Shown: positions 19,711 through 29,931, counted from the stretch's first letter. The stretch is 64,000 bases of DNA from Oscillospiraceae bacterium (GCA_003512525.1 DOQG01000071.1:3033-67032), one strand, 5' to 3'. Notes: generated by a model from the letters alone, not told the origin. Translations and numbers: made by a program.

Positions 19711-20481
19711 ATGATAGCACTTATTACGGGCGCAAGCTCCGGAATTGGCAGAGAAATGGCTAAGAACCTTGCGACAAGAGGAGTAAGCCTTATACTTGTA
19801 GCAAGGAGAACGGAGAGACTTTTAGCTCTTAAGGAAGAGATCATATACAATTGTCCCGAAATAAAGGTCAAGACGATAACCGCCGACCTTTCTAAAGAAG
19901 AACAATGCTTTGAACTTTATGACAGGGTAAAGGACTATAAGATCGATTTTCTGTTTAATAATGCGGGATTTGGTCTGTATGGCTCTTTCCTTGAAACAGA
20001 CCTTGATGATGAGCTTTCTATGATCAATGTCAATATCAAGGCTGTTCATATCCTGACTAAGCTCTTCCTGCGCGATTTTGCGAAGAGAAACAGCGGATAT
20101 ATCCTTAACACTGCGTCTGTTGCAGGCTTTATGGCAGGACCTCTGCTTGCTACCTACTATGCGACAAAGAACTATGTCGTACAGCTGACAAAGGCTATAT
20201 ATGAAGAGCTCAGGAGCACAGGCAGCAGAGTAGTGATAAGTGCACTTTGCCCGGGTCCTGTAGATACCGAGTTCAACAGTGTTGCAGGCGTAAAGAGCTT
20301 CGGTATCCCGAGTGAAAATGAGGCTTATGTTGCAGACTATGCTATTGAGCGCCTTTTATGCGGCGATCTGCTGATTATCCCGGGCGTTACCACCAAGGCG
20401 GCTGCGGCAGGCTCAAGATTTGCCCCGACAAAGCTCCTTCTAAGAACTGTGAGAACATTACAGGAACAGAAGAACAAGTAA
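19711..20481 (+). CDS. Short-chain dehydrogenase/reductase
   Basis: 256 residues from ATG 19711 (GGGAAAGGA 19695-19703). Classical SDR: cofactor loop T-G-A-S-S-G-I-G, structural N-N-A-G, and catalytic Y-Y-A-T-K (YxxxK) with an upstream Ser. R-R after the second strand suggests NADP(H). Resembles the DltE/YqjQ-type subgroup; substrate unknown. Followed after 28 bases by the GH26 gene. Confidence 0.9.
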   Translation: MIALITGASSGIGREMAKNLATRGVSLILVARRTERLLALKEEIIYNCPEIKVKTITADLSKEEQCFELYDRVKDYKIDFLFNNAGFGLYGSFLETDLDDELSMINVNIKAVHILTKLFLRDFAKRNSGYILNTASVAGFMAGPLLATYYATKNYVVQLTKAIYEELRSTGSRVVISALCPGPVDTEFNSVAGVKSFGIPSENEAYVADYAIERLLCGDLLIIPGVTTKAAAAGSRFAPTKLLLRTVRTLQEQKNK

Positions 20482-20509
20482 AGAAAGAAAAAATATAATG
20501 TGAGGAACT

Positions 20510-21634
20510 ATGGCATATACTACCGATTTTGAGAAGCTGAAAGAACAGCTGAATTATAAACCCGATCCGACAAAGCTTGTTTCAAAGCAGGCAAGCGAAA
20601 ACACCGTAAAGCTTTTTGACTATCTTAAGAGCATATATGGCAAAAAGCACCTTGCAGGTCAGCAGTATCTGCAAAGCGACGAGGTCGAGGATCTTGTCTA
20701 TTACCGCCTTACAGGCAAGCTCCCGGCTGTGAGAGGTTATGATTTTATGGGAGTAAGCTCCTGTAAGAAAACCGATGATCAGGTTGACAGAGCCATAAAG
20801 TGGGCTACCGAGTGCGGCGGTATTGTTACAATGTGCTGGCACTGGTACGCTCCGAATGATATGAACGATTACTCCAAAGGCTCATCGTTCTACTACAAGA
20901 CGACCGGCTACGATCACAAGACCTGCTTTGATCTGTGCAAGGGTGTGACAGAGGGCACGGAGGAATATGAGTTTATTATCCGTGAGATAGATATGGTGTC
21001 TGCCGAGCTTAAACGTATGGCTGATCTGGATATACCTGTGCTGTGGCGACCTCTGCATGAAGCTAACGGCAACTGGTTCTGGTGGGGAAATCACGATGAA
21101 AAGCACCGCGAAGCCTATAAGAAGCTGTGGTATATGATATTTGACCGTATGGAAAACTATCATAAGCTGTCTAACCTTATATGGGTGTGGAACGGTCAGG
21201 ACAAGTGTATGGAGGTAGACCCCAACACATTCGATATCTGCGGAGATGATATTTATTCGGTAAAGGAATATGACCATTCTTCCCAGAAGAAGAGATTTGA
21301 ATATATGAGGGAGCTTGCACACGGCAAGCTGATAACATTATCAGAGTGCGGCTATATTCCTGAACCCGATGAGATGAAAAAGGACAACGCCATGTGGCTG
21401 TGGTGGCTTCCGTGGTGGGGCGAGTTCGTCTATAAGCGTGACGGCTACAAGCCTGTTTTCGATAAAGACGGCTATACGGTGATAAACGAAAAATACATGA
21501 CGGAAGATTTTATGAAGCGCGTTATGTCGCATCCCGATGTAATTATGCGTGAGGATCTGCCGTGGTACGACAAGGATAAGCATAAGCTCCCCGATGCGCT
21601 TTTGACAAATCTTGAGAGGATAAAAAGCAAATGA
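20510..21634 (+). CDS. Glycoside hydrolase family 26-like enzyme (beta-mannanase type), cytoplasmic
   Basis: 374 residues. W-R-P-L-H-E-A-N-G-N-W-F-W-W-G carries the acid/base Glu184, and L-S-E-C-G-Y the nucleophile Glu279; both are GH26 hallmarks. Many aromatic residues line the putative cleft. There is no signal peptide or membrane helix, so it should act in the cytoplasm, presumably on imported manno-oligosaccharides. GH26 also includes xylanases, so mannan specificity is an inference. It shares a 4-base ATGA overlap with the next gene. Confidence 0.85.
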   Translation: MAYTTDFEKLKEQLNYKPDPTKLVSKQASENTVKLFDYLKSIYGKKHLAGQQYLQSDEVEDLVYYRLTGKLPAVRGYDFMGVSSCKKTDDQVDRAIKWATECGGIVTMCWHWYAPNDMNDYSKGSSFYYKTTGYDHKTCFDLCKGVTEGTEEYEFIIREIDMVSAELKRMADLDIPVLWRPLHEANGNWFWWGNHDEKHREAYKKLWYMIFDRMENYHKLSNLIWVWNGQDKCMEVDPNTFDICGDDIYSVKEYDHSSQKKRFEYMRELAHGKLITLSECGYIPEPDEMKKDNAMWLWWLPWWGEFVYKRDGYKPVFDKDGYTVINEKYMTEDFMKRVMSHPDVIMREDLPWYDKDKHKLPDALLTNLERIKSK

Positions 21635-22182
21635 GAAAGGCGCTCACGGTATTATTTGCCGTAATTTTTGCCGCAACGCTCTGCGGCTGTGCCAATGATG
21701 TTTCTTCCTCTGTACAGCAGGCGGAAAGCTCATCCCGTTCGTCTACAAAATGGACGGTAACAGAAGTGGCAGACGATGATATTTCCTGCGAGGGTCTGGT
21801 GCTCACTGCACTGAATGCGGGAAGTTTCCCGGAGATGGTAAAGGCAACGGACAGCACACTGCTTGATACGATAATGGATTTCAGCAAATACGGAATTACC
21901 GATTACTGTGTATATCAGCAGGCGATAAGCGTTGAGCTGTCGGAGGTAATTGCGGTGCGTGCAGTTGATACGGACGGAGTATATGACGCTCTCCAAAGCA
22001 GGAAAGAAAGCTTGATAAAGCAATTCGGAACATATCCTGAGCAGGCAAAGAATGCCGAGCAGACAGTAGTATTCAAAAAGGGCGATCTGTGCTTTCTGAT
22101 AGCATCGGAAGAGCCTGATAAAGCCGAGAAAGCAATATCTGATAAAATCAAGGCAAACTCCGATGTCTTATCGATTTCTTGA
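21631..22182 (+). CDS. DUF4358-like lipoprotein
   Basis: 183 residues. A short hydrophobic signal ends in L-C-G-C, a lipobox with Cys20-ish as lipid anchor; a Ser-rich linker follows. The body has alternating short strands and ends with a helix-rich K-A-I-S-D-K-I pattern typical of DUF4358. Function unknown. It overlaps the GH26 stop by 4 bases, so the two are cotranslated. Confidence 0.7.
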   Translation: MRKALTVLFAVIFAATLCGCANDVSSSVQQAESSSRSSTKWTVTEVADDDISCEGLVLTALNAGSFPEMVKATDSTLLDTIMDFSKYGITDYCVYQQAISVELSEVIAVRAVDTDGVYDALQSRKESLIKQFGTYPEQAKNAEQTVVFKKGDLCFLIASEEPDKAEKAISDKIKANSDVLSIS

Positions 22183-22222
22183 AAAGAAAGACTATCTGAA
22201 ACAAAGCATAGAGTGTGAAAAT

Positions 22223-22256
22223 GTAATGACCGCAGATTTTCTGCGGTTACTTTTTT
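22223..22256 (+). terminator. Terminator after the DUF4358-like gene
   Basis: CCGCAG (22230-22235) pairs with CTGCGG (22241-22246), extended by GTAA/TTAC across a TGA bulge, then six Ts at 22251-22256. Confidence 0.85.
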
Positions 22257-22297
22257 ATCGGTAAAGCGCTGTCGTGCTGCTTTTTTCGCCTCGCTAC

Positions 22298-22326
22298 TTG
22301 AAAAACCGACAGAAAAATGCTATAAT
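22298..22326 (+). promoter_or_regulatory. Sigma-A promoter of aspS
   Basis: -35 TTGAAA 22298-22303, 17-bp spacer, -10 TATAAT 22321-22326 preceded by TGC. The 75-base leader is too short for a T-box. Confidence 0.8.
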
Positions 22327-22405
22327 TATAAAGATTTATCGGCGGTTATTTTCAGCCTGTCGATTGGAAATAAACGGGTAGAACCGTAGGAAAGGTATAG
22401 ATTTT

Positions 22406-24187
22406 ATGTTAGACACAATGAAAGGTCTTAAGCGCACACATTATTGCGGCGAGGTCGAGGGGATAGGCAATACGGTTACAGTTGCCGGATTTGTACAGAG
22501 AGTAAGAGATAAGGGAAGCCTTATGTTTGTTGACCTGCGGGATCGCACGGGAATAGTTCAGCTTGTATTTGACGATACTACTGAACCTGCTGTTTTTGAA
22601 AAGGCTAAACAGATAAAGAGCGAATATGTGCTTATGGTGCAGGGACTTCTGCGTGAAAGAGAGAGCAAAAATAACGATATAAAGACAGGTAACGTTGAGA
22701 TACTGGTTACCGACCTGCGCATACTTTCAATGGCGCAAACAACACCGTTTGAGATAGTAAACGATACAAAGACAAATGAGGAGCTCCGCCTTAAGTACCG
22801 ATATCTTGATCTTCGCAGAAAGAAGTTACAGGATAACCTTATAATGCGTCACAAGATAGCAAAGACAGCACGTGAGTATTTTTATGATAACGGCTTTCTT
22901 GAAATAGAAACACCTATGATGATGAAGTCTACTCCCGAGGGTGCAAGAGATTACCTTGTACCGTCAAGAGTTCACGAGGGTAAGTTCTATGCGCTTCCCC
23001 AGTCGCCCCAGATATATAAGCAGTTACTGATGATCTCGGGTTTTGACCGTTATATCCAGCTTGCGAGATGCTTCAGAGATGAGGATCTGCGTGCGGACAG
23101 ACAGCCCGAGTTCACACAGATCGACCTTGAAATGTCATTTATGGACGTTGATGAGATACTTGAACTTACAGAGGGCTTTATCAGGAAGCTGATGAAGGAT
23201 GTTCTTGATGTTGATATCACAACTCCGCTCCCCAGACTGACATATAATGACGCTATGTCACGTTATGGCTCGGATAAGCCCGATACACGCTTCGGAATGG
23301 AGATACAGGATCTGTCCGATATTGTTAAGGATACCGAGTTTTCCGTATTCTCCTCGGCAATTGCCGCAGGCGGAAGTGTAAGAGCTATCGTTGCAAAGAA
23401 CGCCGCAGGCATTCTCACAAGAAAAGAGATCGACAAGCTGACCGAGTTCTCAAAGGGTATCGGCGCTAAGGGTCTTGCTTATATCCGTTGGAATGATGAT
23501 GCGCCGAACTGCTCGTTTGCAAAATTCCTCAAAGAGGGCGAGCTTGACGCTATCCTTTCGCACCTCGGCTGTGAAAAGGGAGATGTAGTGCTGATTGTTG
23601 CCGATAAGAATAAGGTGACGCTCCCTGTACTCGGTGCTCTGCGTCTTAAGGTCGGCAAGCAGATAGGCATTGTACCCGACAGCGGCTACAATTTCTTATG
23701 GATAACCGAGTTCCCGTTCTTTGAGTGGGACGATGAATCGGAAAGCTGGCTTGCTATGCACCACCCATTCACGATGCCTATGGAAGAGTGCCTTGAATAC
23801 CTTGACACCGACAAGGGCAAGGTAAGAGCAAAGGCTTACGACCTAGTTCTTAACGGCATCGAGCTTTGCAGTGGTTCTATCCGTATAACCGACCCTGAGC
23901 TTCAGGAGAGAATGTTCAGACTGCTCGGTCTTACAGATAAGGAAATTGAAGAGAAATTCGGCTTCCTTGTTGACGCATACAAGTATGCCGCACCTCCGCA
24001 CGGTGGTCTTGGTATAGGTCTTGACAGGCTTTCGATGCTCCTTTGCGGTGCAGACAGCCTGAGAGATGTAGTTGCATTCCCGAAGGTAAAGGACGCAAGC
24101 GAGCTTATGTCGCAGTGCCCGTCAGTAGTTGACGATAAGCAGCTTGAGGAGCTTCATATAAGAACGGTTGTTTCCGATAAGCAATAA
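22406..24187 (+). CDS. aspS: Aspartyl-tRNA synthetase
   Basis: 593 residues, bacterial-type length. An OB-fold anticodon-binding domain (1-105) precedes the class II core: motif 2 region R-C-F-R-D-E-D-L-R, and motif 3 G-L-G-I-G-L-D-R-L at the C-terminus. A bacterial GAD insertion lies between about residues 290 and 420. RBS AGGAAAGG at 22389-22396. Whether it also charges tRNA-Asn cannot be judged here. Confidence 0.97.
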   Translation: MLDTMKGLKRTHYCGEVEGIGNTVTVAGFVQRVRDKGSLMFVDLRDRTGIVQLVFDDTTEPAVFEKAKQIKSEYVLMVQGLLRERESKNNDIKTGNVEILVTDLRILSMAQTTPFEIVNDTKTNEELRLKYRYLDLRRKKLQDNLIMRHKIAKTAREYFYDNGFLEIETPMMMKSTPEGARDYLVPSRVHEGKFYALPQSPQIYKQLLMISGFDRYIQLARCFRDEDLRADRQPEFTQIDLEMSFMDVDEILELTEGFIRKLMKDVLDVDITTPLPRLTYNDAMSRYGSDKPDTRFGMEIQDLSDIVKDTEFSVFSSAIAAGGSVRAIVAKNAAGILTRKEIDKLTEFSKGIGAKGLAYIRWNDDAPNCSFAKFLKEGELDAILSHLGCEKGDVVLIVADKNKVTLPVLGALRLKVGKQIGIVPDSGYNFLWITEFPFFEWDDESESWLAMHHPFTMPMEECLEYLDTDKGKVRAKAYDLVLNGIELCSGSIRITDPELQERMFRLLGLTDKEIEEKFGFLVDAYKYAAPPHGGLGIGLDRLSMLLCGADSLRDVVAFPKVKDASELMSQCPSVVDDKQLEELHIRTVVSDKQ

Positions 24188-24229
24188 ATCGTCCAAGCCA
24201 TTACTGAGAAAGCATACGAGGAAATGTAA

Positions 24230-26226
24230 ATGAATAAAGCATCATCTGCCGCCGCTAAAAAAAACAACGGCATACAAAGAAGCTTAAGACACTGTGTAGA
24301 GCTTGTATTCTGTATAACTGCAGTAATGATACTGCTCCTGACGTATTTTACATCGATAACGAATGCGATAAACAGCAAGCACAGCATATTCGTTGCGCAG
24401 ACATCCAAGAGAGCCTCTGACATAACGGCATGGTTCGATAAGCATTTATGATGGATAACTTAGCAGAGGCTGTTGACAGCGGTAAATACGATGCCGATAA
24501 TTTCGACAAGGCTTATGGTTTTCTTGTCGATATGCAGTCGGTTTCAGACGAGGTATATGTGTTCTACATCGGAAAGTCGGATAAATCATCTGTATTCTCT
24601 GACGGCTGGGATGCTGCCGCAGAAAATTACGACCCTACCGACCGTGACTGGTACACAAAGGCGGTTGAAGCTAAAAAGACGGTTGTTTCCGATCCGTATA
24701 TCGATGTCAAGACAAAAGAGCTTGTAATAACGGTTTCAAAGCCGATATTCCACGATAACGGCGATATTTCGGTAGTTGCTGCCGATATCTTTGTAACGTC
24801 TGTCATTGATATAGCAAAGTCCAATGTCAACGGCGGATATTACCCGATACTTATCGATGCCGCAGGAGATATAGTTGTACATAGGAATGATGCATATCTT
24901 CCTTATGTAGATAATGATGAAAGCGAACATTATACAAAGGCTTCCGATACGAGTATTGCGGCGATTGTCGGAAATGAGAACGGAAGGATATATACAGGCA
25001 CAGATGAAAACGGTCAGCTTTCAATCTATGCAAAGGAAAACGTCGGCGGCTATGGATGGACAATAATTTACGCACAGGACACATATACTTTCTATTTTAG
25101 CGAGATGTGGCTGGTTATAATATTCATCTCAGTACTTGTCATACTTACTGTGATAAGCACGATTGTACTTAACATTCAGATAAACCGTAAGCTTAAACCA
25201 ATGAGCGAAATCAATAAGGCGGCTGATTCGATGAAGAACGGTCAGCTGTCATATAAGAGCGGATATCGCAAAAACGATGAGATCGGCTCTGCCTGCCTTG
25301 CCATCGAAGAAGCTAACGGTATGCTTAAGAACTATGTTTCGGATATCGATATGAAGCTCGGACAGATGGCGGAAGGCCGTTTCAACAATGAGATAACATT
25401 GCAATATAATGGGGATTTTGCCGATATAAAAGCTTCAATGATAAAGATACAGAACTCACTTAAAGATACGCTTACACAGATTGAAAACGCGGCAAGTCAG
25501 GTATCTGAAGGTTCAGAACAGTTGGCGGCGGGAGCACAGGAGCTTTCTGACGGTGCGGCTATGCAGGCGGGAGCTATCGATACGCTTTCGTCGAACTGTG
25601 AGCTTGTATCCGGAAACGTAAAGACCACAGCCGACAATGCAAATCGCGCAAATGTGATAGTGACTGAGATGGGCGAAAAGGTAAATCTCTGTAATGACAG
25701 TATGAACAAGCTTTCAGCGGCTATGCAGGAGATCGGCGACAAGTCGGGAGAGATCAAAAAGATTATTCAGACGGTCGAGGATATTGCATTCCAGACAAAC
25801 ATACTCGCGCTCAATGCAGCTGTCGAGGCGGCAAGAGCCGGTGAGGCAGGCAAGGGCTTTGCGGTCGTTGCCGATGAAGTAAGAAACCTTGCGGGCAAAA
25901 CCGCAGATGCGGCGGCGCTTACATCACAGCTTATCGAGCATACAGTCGGAGCTGTTGCTAATGGTACGGAGCTTACAACGGATACTGTTGATGCTATGCT
26001 AACGCTTGTTGGCAGTGTAAATGAAGCAGTAAGTATTGTAAGAAGCATCACAGCAGACGCAAATGCCGAAAGTGAGGAGCTTGAGAAAATAACCGAAGGC
26101 GTAGAGCAGATAGCAAGTGTTATTCAGCGCAATACCGCAACCGCGGAAGAAAGTGCAGCATCAAGTGAGGAGCTGAGCGGTCAGGCGGCATTACTGAAAA
26201 CGCTTACCGATAGATTTGAACTTTGA
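24230..26226 (+). pseudogene. Methyl-accepting chemotaxis protein, split by a frameshift
   Basis: Two adjoining frames together make one complete receptor. 24230-24451 encodes a basic tail, membrane helix 1 and the start of the sensor (ends W-F-D-K-H-L). 24448-26226 encodes the rest of a dCache-like sensor, membrane helix 2 (near 25090-25170), HAMP, and a signalling domain whose hairpin tip includes [18 protein letters not shown]. The second part lacks its own RBS and the parts overlap by ATGA at 24448-24451. One extra T in CATTTATG (24441-24449) would fuse them. Sequencing error, true decay, or coupled two-chain synthesis remain possible. Confidence 0.8.
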
Positions 26227-26245
26227 TAAATGAATAACTTACCGG

Positions 26246-26276
26246 GAACGCATGAGAGATCATGCGTTCTTTTTTT
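26246..26276 (+). terminator. Terminator after the chemotaxis gene
   Basis: A perfect 10-bp stem GAACGCATGA (26246-26255)/TCATGCGTTC (26260-26269), GAGA loop, then seven Ts. Confidence 0.92.
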
Positions 26277-26334
26277 ATACCCTCGCGCATAGACTTTACT
26301 AAACAAAAAAGACAAGCCGAAAGGATATGAAAAA

Positions 26335-27234
26335 ATGATAGAAAGTAAAACAAATGAATATGACGTTGCAATTCGACCGATAGCGAGAGTTTTTCCCGCA
26401 TTATGTTCTGTGCCGCAGTCGATAAAGCTTGTTGCCGAGGAGATACGGATAAAATGCGGCGCGCCGCTTATGATCCGTACAGGTGACCGAAATCATATTA
26501 TGCAGGTCACTGCTGACAGTGCACTTATCAGTGAGTGTATCAGCGCAATTTGTCAGAACTCAGTCCATACATATGAAAAGGATATAGCAAACGGCTTTAT
26601 AACGCTGTACGGCGGTCATAGGGCGGGTATTTGCGGAAGTGCCGTGTATAGCGGTGACAGACTGCACACAGTGAAGAATATCAGCTCCCTGAATATCCGC
26701 ATAGCCAGACAGCACTATGGGGCGGCGAGGGACTTGCTACCGCTTTTTGATGATGTCGGCAGCAAGGGTCTGATGATAATCGGCAGACCGCTCAGCGGTA
26801 AGACTACGGTACTGCGCGATCTATGTCGGGGTATCGGCGGGCGGTTCAGGATATCGCTTATTGACGAACGACAGGAGATCGCGGCGGTATATGACGGAAA
26901 ACCATGCCTTGATGTAGGGCTTATGACGGACGTGTTCAGCGGTTACGGAAAGTCCGACGGCATAATAAGGGCGATAAGATGTATGTCGCCTGACTATATT
27001 GTGACCGATGAGCTCGGAGTGGACGCCGAAAGCATAAGACAGCTTATAAACTCGGGTGTCGGGCTTATTATGACGGCTCATGCGGACAGTATTGAAACCG
27101 CTTTAGCAAACGAGGGGATAAAAGCGATCGTTGACAGTGGAGCAATACAACATATTGCACTACTCCGGAATCATAGGATAACCGCCGTGAAGCAGATCAT
27201 TACGCCCGAAGTTATGGCGGAGTGCACGTTATGA
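26335..27234 (+). CDS. spoIIIAA: Stage III sporulation protein AA (ATPase)
   Basis: 299 residues. Walker A-like G-R-P-L-S-G-K-T-T near residue 145 and I-V-T-D-E-L-G-V-D as Walker B; this is the secretion-ATPase-like fold of SpoIIIAA. It powers or assembles the SpoIIIA-SpoIIQ channel between mother cell and forespore. First gene of an eight-gene operon normally under sigma-E; I could not identify a convincing sigma-E promoter in the 58 bases after the upstream terminator. Confidence 0.95.
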   Translation: MIESKTNEYDVAIRPIARVFPALCSVPQSIKLVAEEIRIKCGAPLMIRTGDRNHIMQVTADSALISECISAICQNSVHTYEKDIANGFITLYGGHRAGICGSAVYSGDRLHTVKNISSLNIRIARQHYGAARDLLPLFDDVGSKGLMIIGRPLSGKTTVLRDLCRGIGGRFRISLIDERQEIAAVYDGKPCLDVGLMTDVFSGYGKSDGIIRAIRCMSPDYIVTDELGVDAESIRQLINSGVGLIMTAHADSIETALANEGIKAIVDSGAIQHIALLRNHRITAVKQIITPEVMAECTL

Positions 27235-27725
27235 TATGCATTGTCATATTTATGCTTACAACACTCAGCGGTGCGGCTGTGGGAGCGTATTTTTCGGACA
27301 GACTGTCACAACGTTGCGAGGTTATATCGGCGTACATCTCGCTTTTTCGGAATATGACGGCTTATGTCACTTATAACGGATATAAGCTTGACGAAATGCT
27401 GAAAGCGCAGTGCAAAACATCACGTTGTTATATTTCGGACAAACTGATAGCAGTCTGCGAAAGTGGCGGAAATATCAGCGAGGAGTGGGATGCTTGTGTG
27501 AACACAAGCGGCTGTCTGAAAGCGGAAGAAAGGAATATTTTATCAGAGCTTGGCAGAAATATCGGTAAAAGCAATACTGAGGGAGAAACTGCCGTTTTAG
27601 CTCTTGCACAGACAAGACTTGAGAGCGTGCTTGAAAGCGCAAGCGAAGAAAAAAAGCGCAAAGGCAGGCTTTACCGCACACTCGGGATAATGCTGGGAGC
27701 AGCGGTAGGTATAATGCTGATATAG
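27231..27725 (+). CDS. spoIIIAB: Stage III sporulation protein AB
   Basis: 164 residues from ATG 27231, overlapping the spoIIIAA stop (ATGA). One N-terminal and one C-terminal hydrophobic segment flank a helical domain, as in SpoIIIAB, which resembles GspF-type proteins. Confidence 0.9.
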   Translation: MICIVIFMLTTLSGAAVGAYFSDRLSQRCEVISAYISLFRNMTAYVTYNGYKLDEMLKAQCKTSRCYISDKLIAVCESGGNISEEWDACVNTSGCLKAEERNILSELGRNIGKSNTEGETAVLALAQTRLESVLESASEEKKRKGRLYRTLGIMLGAAVGIMLI

Positions 27726-27741
27726 AAAGCGGCGGTGTGAT

Positions 27742-27936
27742 ATGAATGTAGATTTTATTTTCAAGATAGCGGCGATAGGGATCGTCGTAGCCGTGTTAAA
27801 TCAGCTTTTACAGCGCTCGGGCAGAGAAGAGCAGGCTATGATGACCACTATTGCGGGGCTTATTGTCGTGCTTATGATGATAGTGACAGAGATAAGCAAC
27901 CTGTTTGATACGATAAAAAATATCTTCAATCTTTAG
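27742..27936 (+). CDS. spoIIIAC: Stage III sporulation protein AC
   Basis: 64 residues with two membrane helices, the exact size of SpoIIIAC. R-S-G-R-E-E-Q between the helices is the conserved loop. Confidence 0.93.
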   Translation: MNVDFIFKIAAIGIVVAVLNQLLQRSGREEQAMMTTIAGLIVVLMMIVTEISNLFDTIKNIFNL

Positions 27937-27955
27937 ACTTCAAAAGGACGGGAAT

Positions 27956-28342
27956 ATGAACATTATCGCATTTGTCGGTGCGGGAATTATCGGCGCGGTG
28001 CTGTCGGTGGTGCTCAGGCAGTACAAGCCTGAGTTCAGCGTGTATATTACGCTTATCACGGGAATGCTTATGCTCGGTGCGGCGGTAACGGCGGTAAAGC
28101 CTGTTATAGAAACTATATCCGGCTACCTGCAGATAGCAGACCCCGATTCATCATATGCGGACGTGCTTGTGAAATCGCTTGCGGTCTGCTACATTACGCA
28201 GATGGCATCAGACAGCTGTGCAGACGCGGGTGAAAAGTCGATAGCCGCAAAGATAGAGCTTGCGGGAAAGTTTGCAATAGTATTGCTCGCACTGCCGGTG
28301 TTTGACCGCCTTACGGAAGTAATAAAACAGCTATTGCAGTGA
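27956..28342 (+). CDS. spoIIIAD: Stage III sporulation protein AD
   Basis: 128 residues and four hydrophobic segments, typical of SpoIIIAD. It contains the family's C-A-D-A-G-E-K-S-I-A-A-K-I-E-L-A-G-K stretch near residues 88-105. RBS AAAGGACGG just upstream. Confidence 0.93.
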   Translation: MNIIAFVGAGIIGAVLSVVLRQYKPEFSVYITLITGMLMLGAAVTAVKPVIETISGYLQIADPDSSYADVLVKSLAVCYITQMASDSCADAGEKSIAAKIELAGKFAIVLLALPVFDRLTEVIKQLLQ

Positions 28343-28348
28343 GGAAAT

Positions 28349-29458
28349 ATGAAAGCAATTATAAAAATAATTACGGTGTTTGTCACGGCGCTTGTGATGC
28401 TTGCCGTGCCGTTTTGTGCGGGCGCGCAGGACAGCACGATACTTGACGGCTACAGCGCCGACATACCGCAGGAGCTTGATCGACAGCTGTCGGCGGCGGG
28501 AATAACACCGCAAAGCATAGACAGTAATACATTGTCGCTCGATAAGGTGGTAAGCAATGTAACAGGTATGTTATGGGACAGCATACAAAGTCCGCTTAAG
28601 CTGCTTGTGTCACTTCTCGGCATTACGCTTCTTTGCAGTGCAGCAAATGTATTTGCCGATAATTCCGGCAATCTTAAGACCGTGTTCTCGGTGGTATCAG
28701 TACTTGCGTGCAGCACTCTTACCGTTACAGCTGCGAGCGACTCACTGGCGGCGGCATCAAAGACGCTTGAGTCGGGCAGTGTGTTCCTTGCAAGTTTTAT
28801 CCCCGCGTTTGCGGGAATACTCGCTACAAGCGGACACGTCACATCTGCCGCAATGTTCAATACCGTGGTAATGGGCGGCGCACAGTGCTTTACTCAGCTT
28901 GCGTCAAAGATACTTATGCCGGTGTCTATGAGTATACTCGGTGTATCGCTTGCAGGGAGCGTGTGCAGTGAGCTTAAGCTGTCGGCGCTTGCCGAAGCGG
29001 TAAAGAAAACAGTGATATGGATACTCGGACTTATTATGACGATATTCGTGGCACTGCTTGCGATGCAGAGCTTTATCACAGTACCGTCAGACAATGTCGG
29101 GCTCAAAGCCGCAAGGTTCACTGTGTCGAATGGTGTTCCGTTCATCGGCGGCGCTGTGTCAGATTCGCTGTCGGTGATGTACGGCGGTATAGGGCTTATC
29201 CGTAACAACTTCGGCGTGTTCGGGATAATAGTCGGCGGGGCGTTGATACTGCCGTCAATATTGTCGGTGCTGTGCTATAAGCTTGCGTTTTCGGTGGCGG
29301 CGGCGTTCAGTGACCTGTTCGGTATATCACAGCTCACGGGGCTTCTCAAGTGCGCCGAGGGGGTTAGCTCTATAATTATGGCGATGCTCGTATCGTTCCT
29401 GCTGATGGCGGTAATATCGATATCTCTTATGATATTTATGGCGGGAGGTGCGGTATGA
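28349..29458 (+). CDS. spoIIIAE: Stage III sporulation protein AE
   Basis: 369 residues. A signal-like N-terminal helix, a short extracytoplasmic region and about seven further membrane segments match SpoIIIAE, the multi-spanning transporter-like component of the channel. It overlaps spoIIIAF by 4 bases (ATGA). Confidence 0.93.
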   Translation: MKAIIKIITVFVTALVMLAVPFCAGAQDSTILDGYSADIPQELDRQLSAAGITPQSIDSNTLSLDKVVSNVTGMLWDSIQSPLKLLVSLLGITLLCSAANVFADNSGNLKTVFSVVSVLACSTLTVTAASDSLAAASKTLESGSVFLASFIPAFAGILATSGHVTSAAMFNTVVMGGAQCFTQLASKILMPVSMSILGVSLAGSVCSELKLSALAEAVKKTVIWILGLIMTIFVALLAMQSFITVPSDNVGLKAARFTVSNGVPFIGGAVSDSLSVMYGGIGLIRNNFGVFGIIVGGALILPSILSVLCYKLAFSVAAAFSDLFGISQLTGLLKCAEGVSSIIMAMLVSFLLMAVISISLMIFMAGGAV

Positions 29459-29931
29459 ACGAGATAAAGCAGGCGGCGCTCGGTATATGCGTGCTTGCCG
29501 CGGCGGCGGGGCTGCTCAGAATGCTGATACCGTGTGAAAAATACAAGTTGCAGATAACATTTGCGATAGCGTGTATTTTTTCGGTGTGCCTGATAAATTC
29601 GGTCACCGATGTTATCCCCGCACTTACCATAGAAACTAAGATCGCCGATATCCCTCAGGTGGATTTCAGCGATAAGCTTTCCGAGCAGGCACGCGTCACT
29701 GCGGCAAGAGCCGTCAGGGAAAAGGTCGAGGAGCTACTCACCTCGCACGGATTTGTTTACCGCAAGGTGTATATTACAGCGCATATTGACGGCGCGTTCT
29801 GCATATCTATTAGTGAGGTCGAGCTTGTATTTGATGATAATACGGACGATGGATACATCGCCGATGCTGTATCACTTGTACAGTCGGCAGTCGGGAACGA
29901 TATAAAGGTCAGATACGCAAAAGAAAGGTAG
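29455..29931 (+). CDS. spoIIIAF: Stage III sporulation protein AF
   Basis: 158 residues: two N-terminal membrane helices, then a soluble ring-building-like domain ending V-G-N-D-I-K-V-R. Matches SpoIIIAF in position and topology. Confidence 0.88.
   Translation: MNEIKQAALGICVLAAAAGLLRMLIPCEKYKLQITFAIACIFSVCLINSVTDVIPALTIETKIADIPQVDFSDKLSEQARVTAARAVREKVEELLTSHGFVYRKVYITAHIDGAFCISISEVELVFDDNTDDGYIADAVSLVQSAVGNDIKVRYAKER

Noticed and set aside
22327..22405. T-box leader before aspS
   Set aside because: Only about 75 bases, with no T-box sequence or competing terminator.
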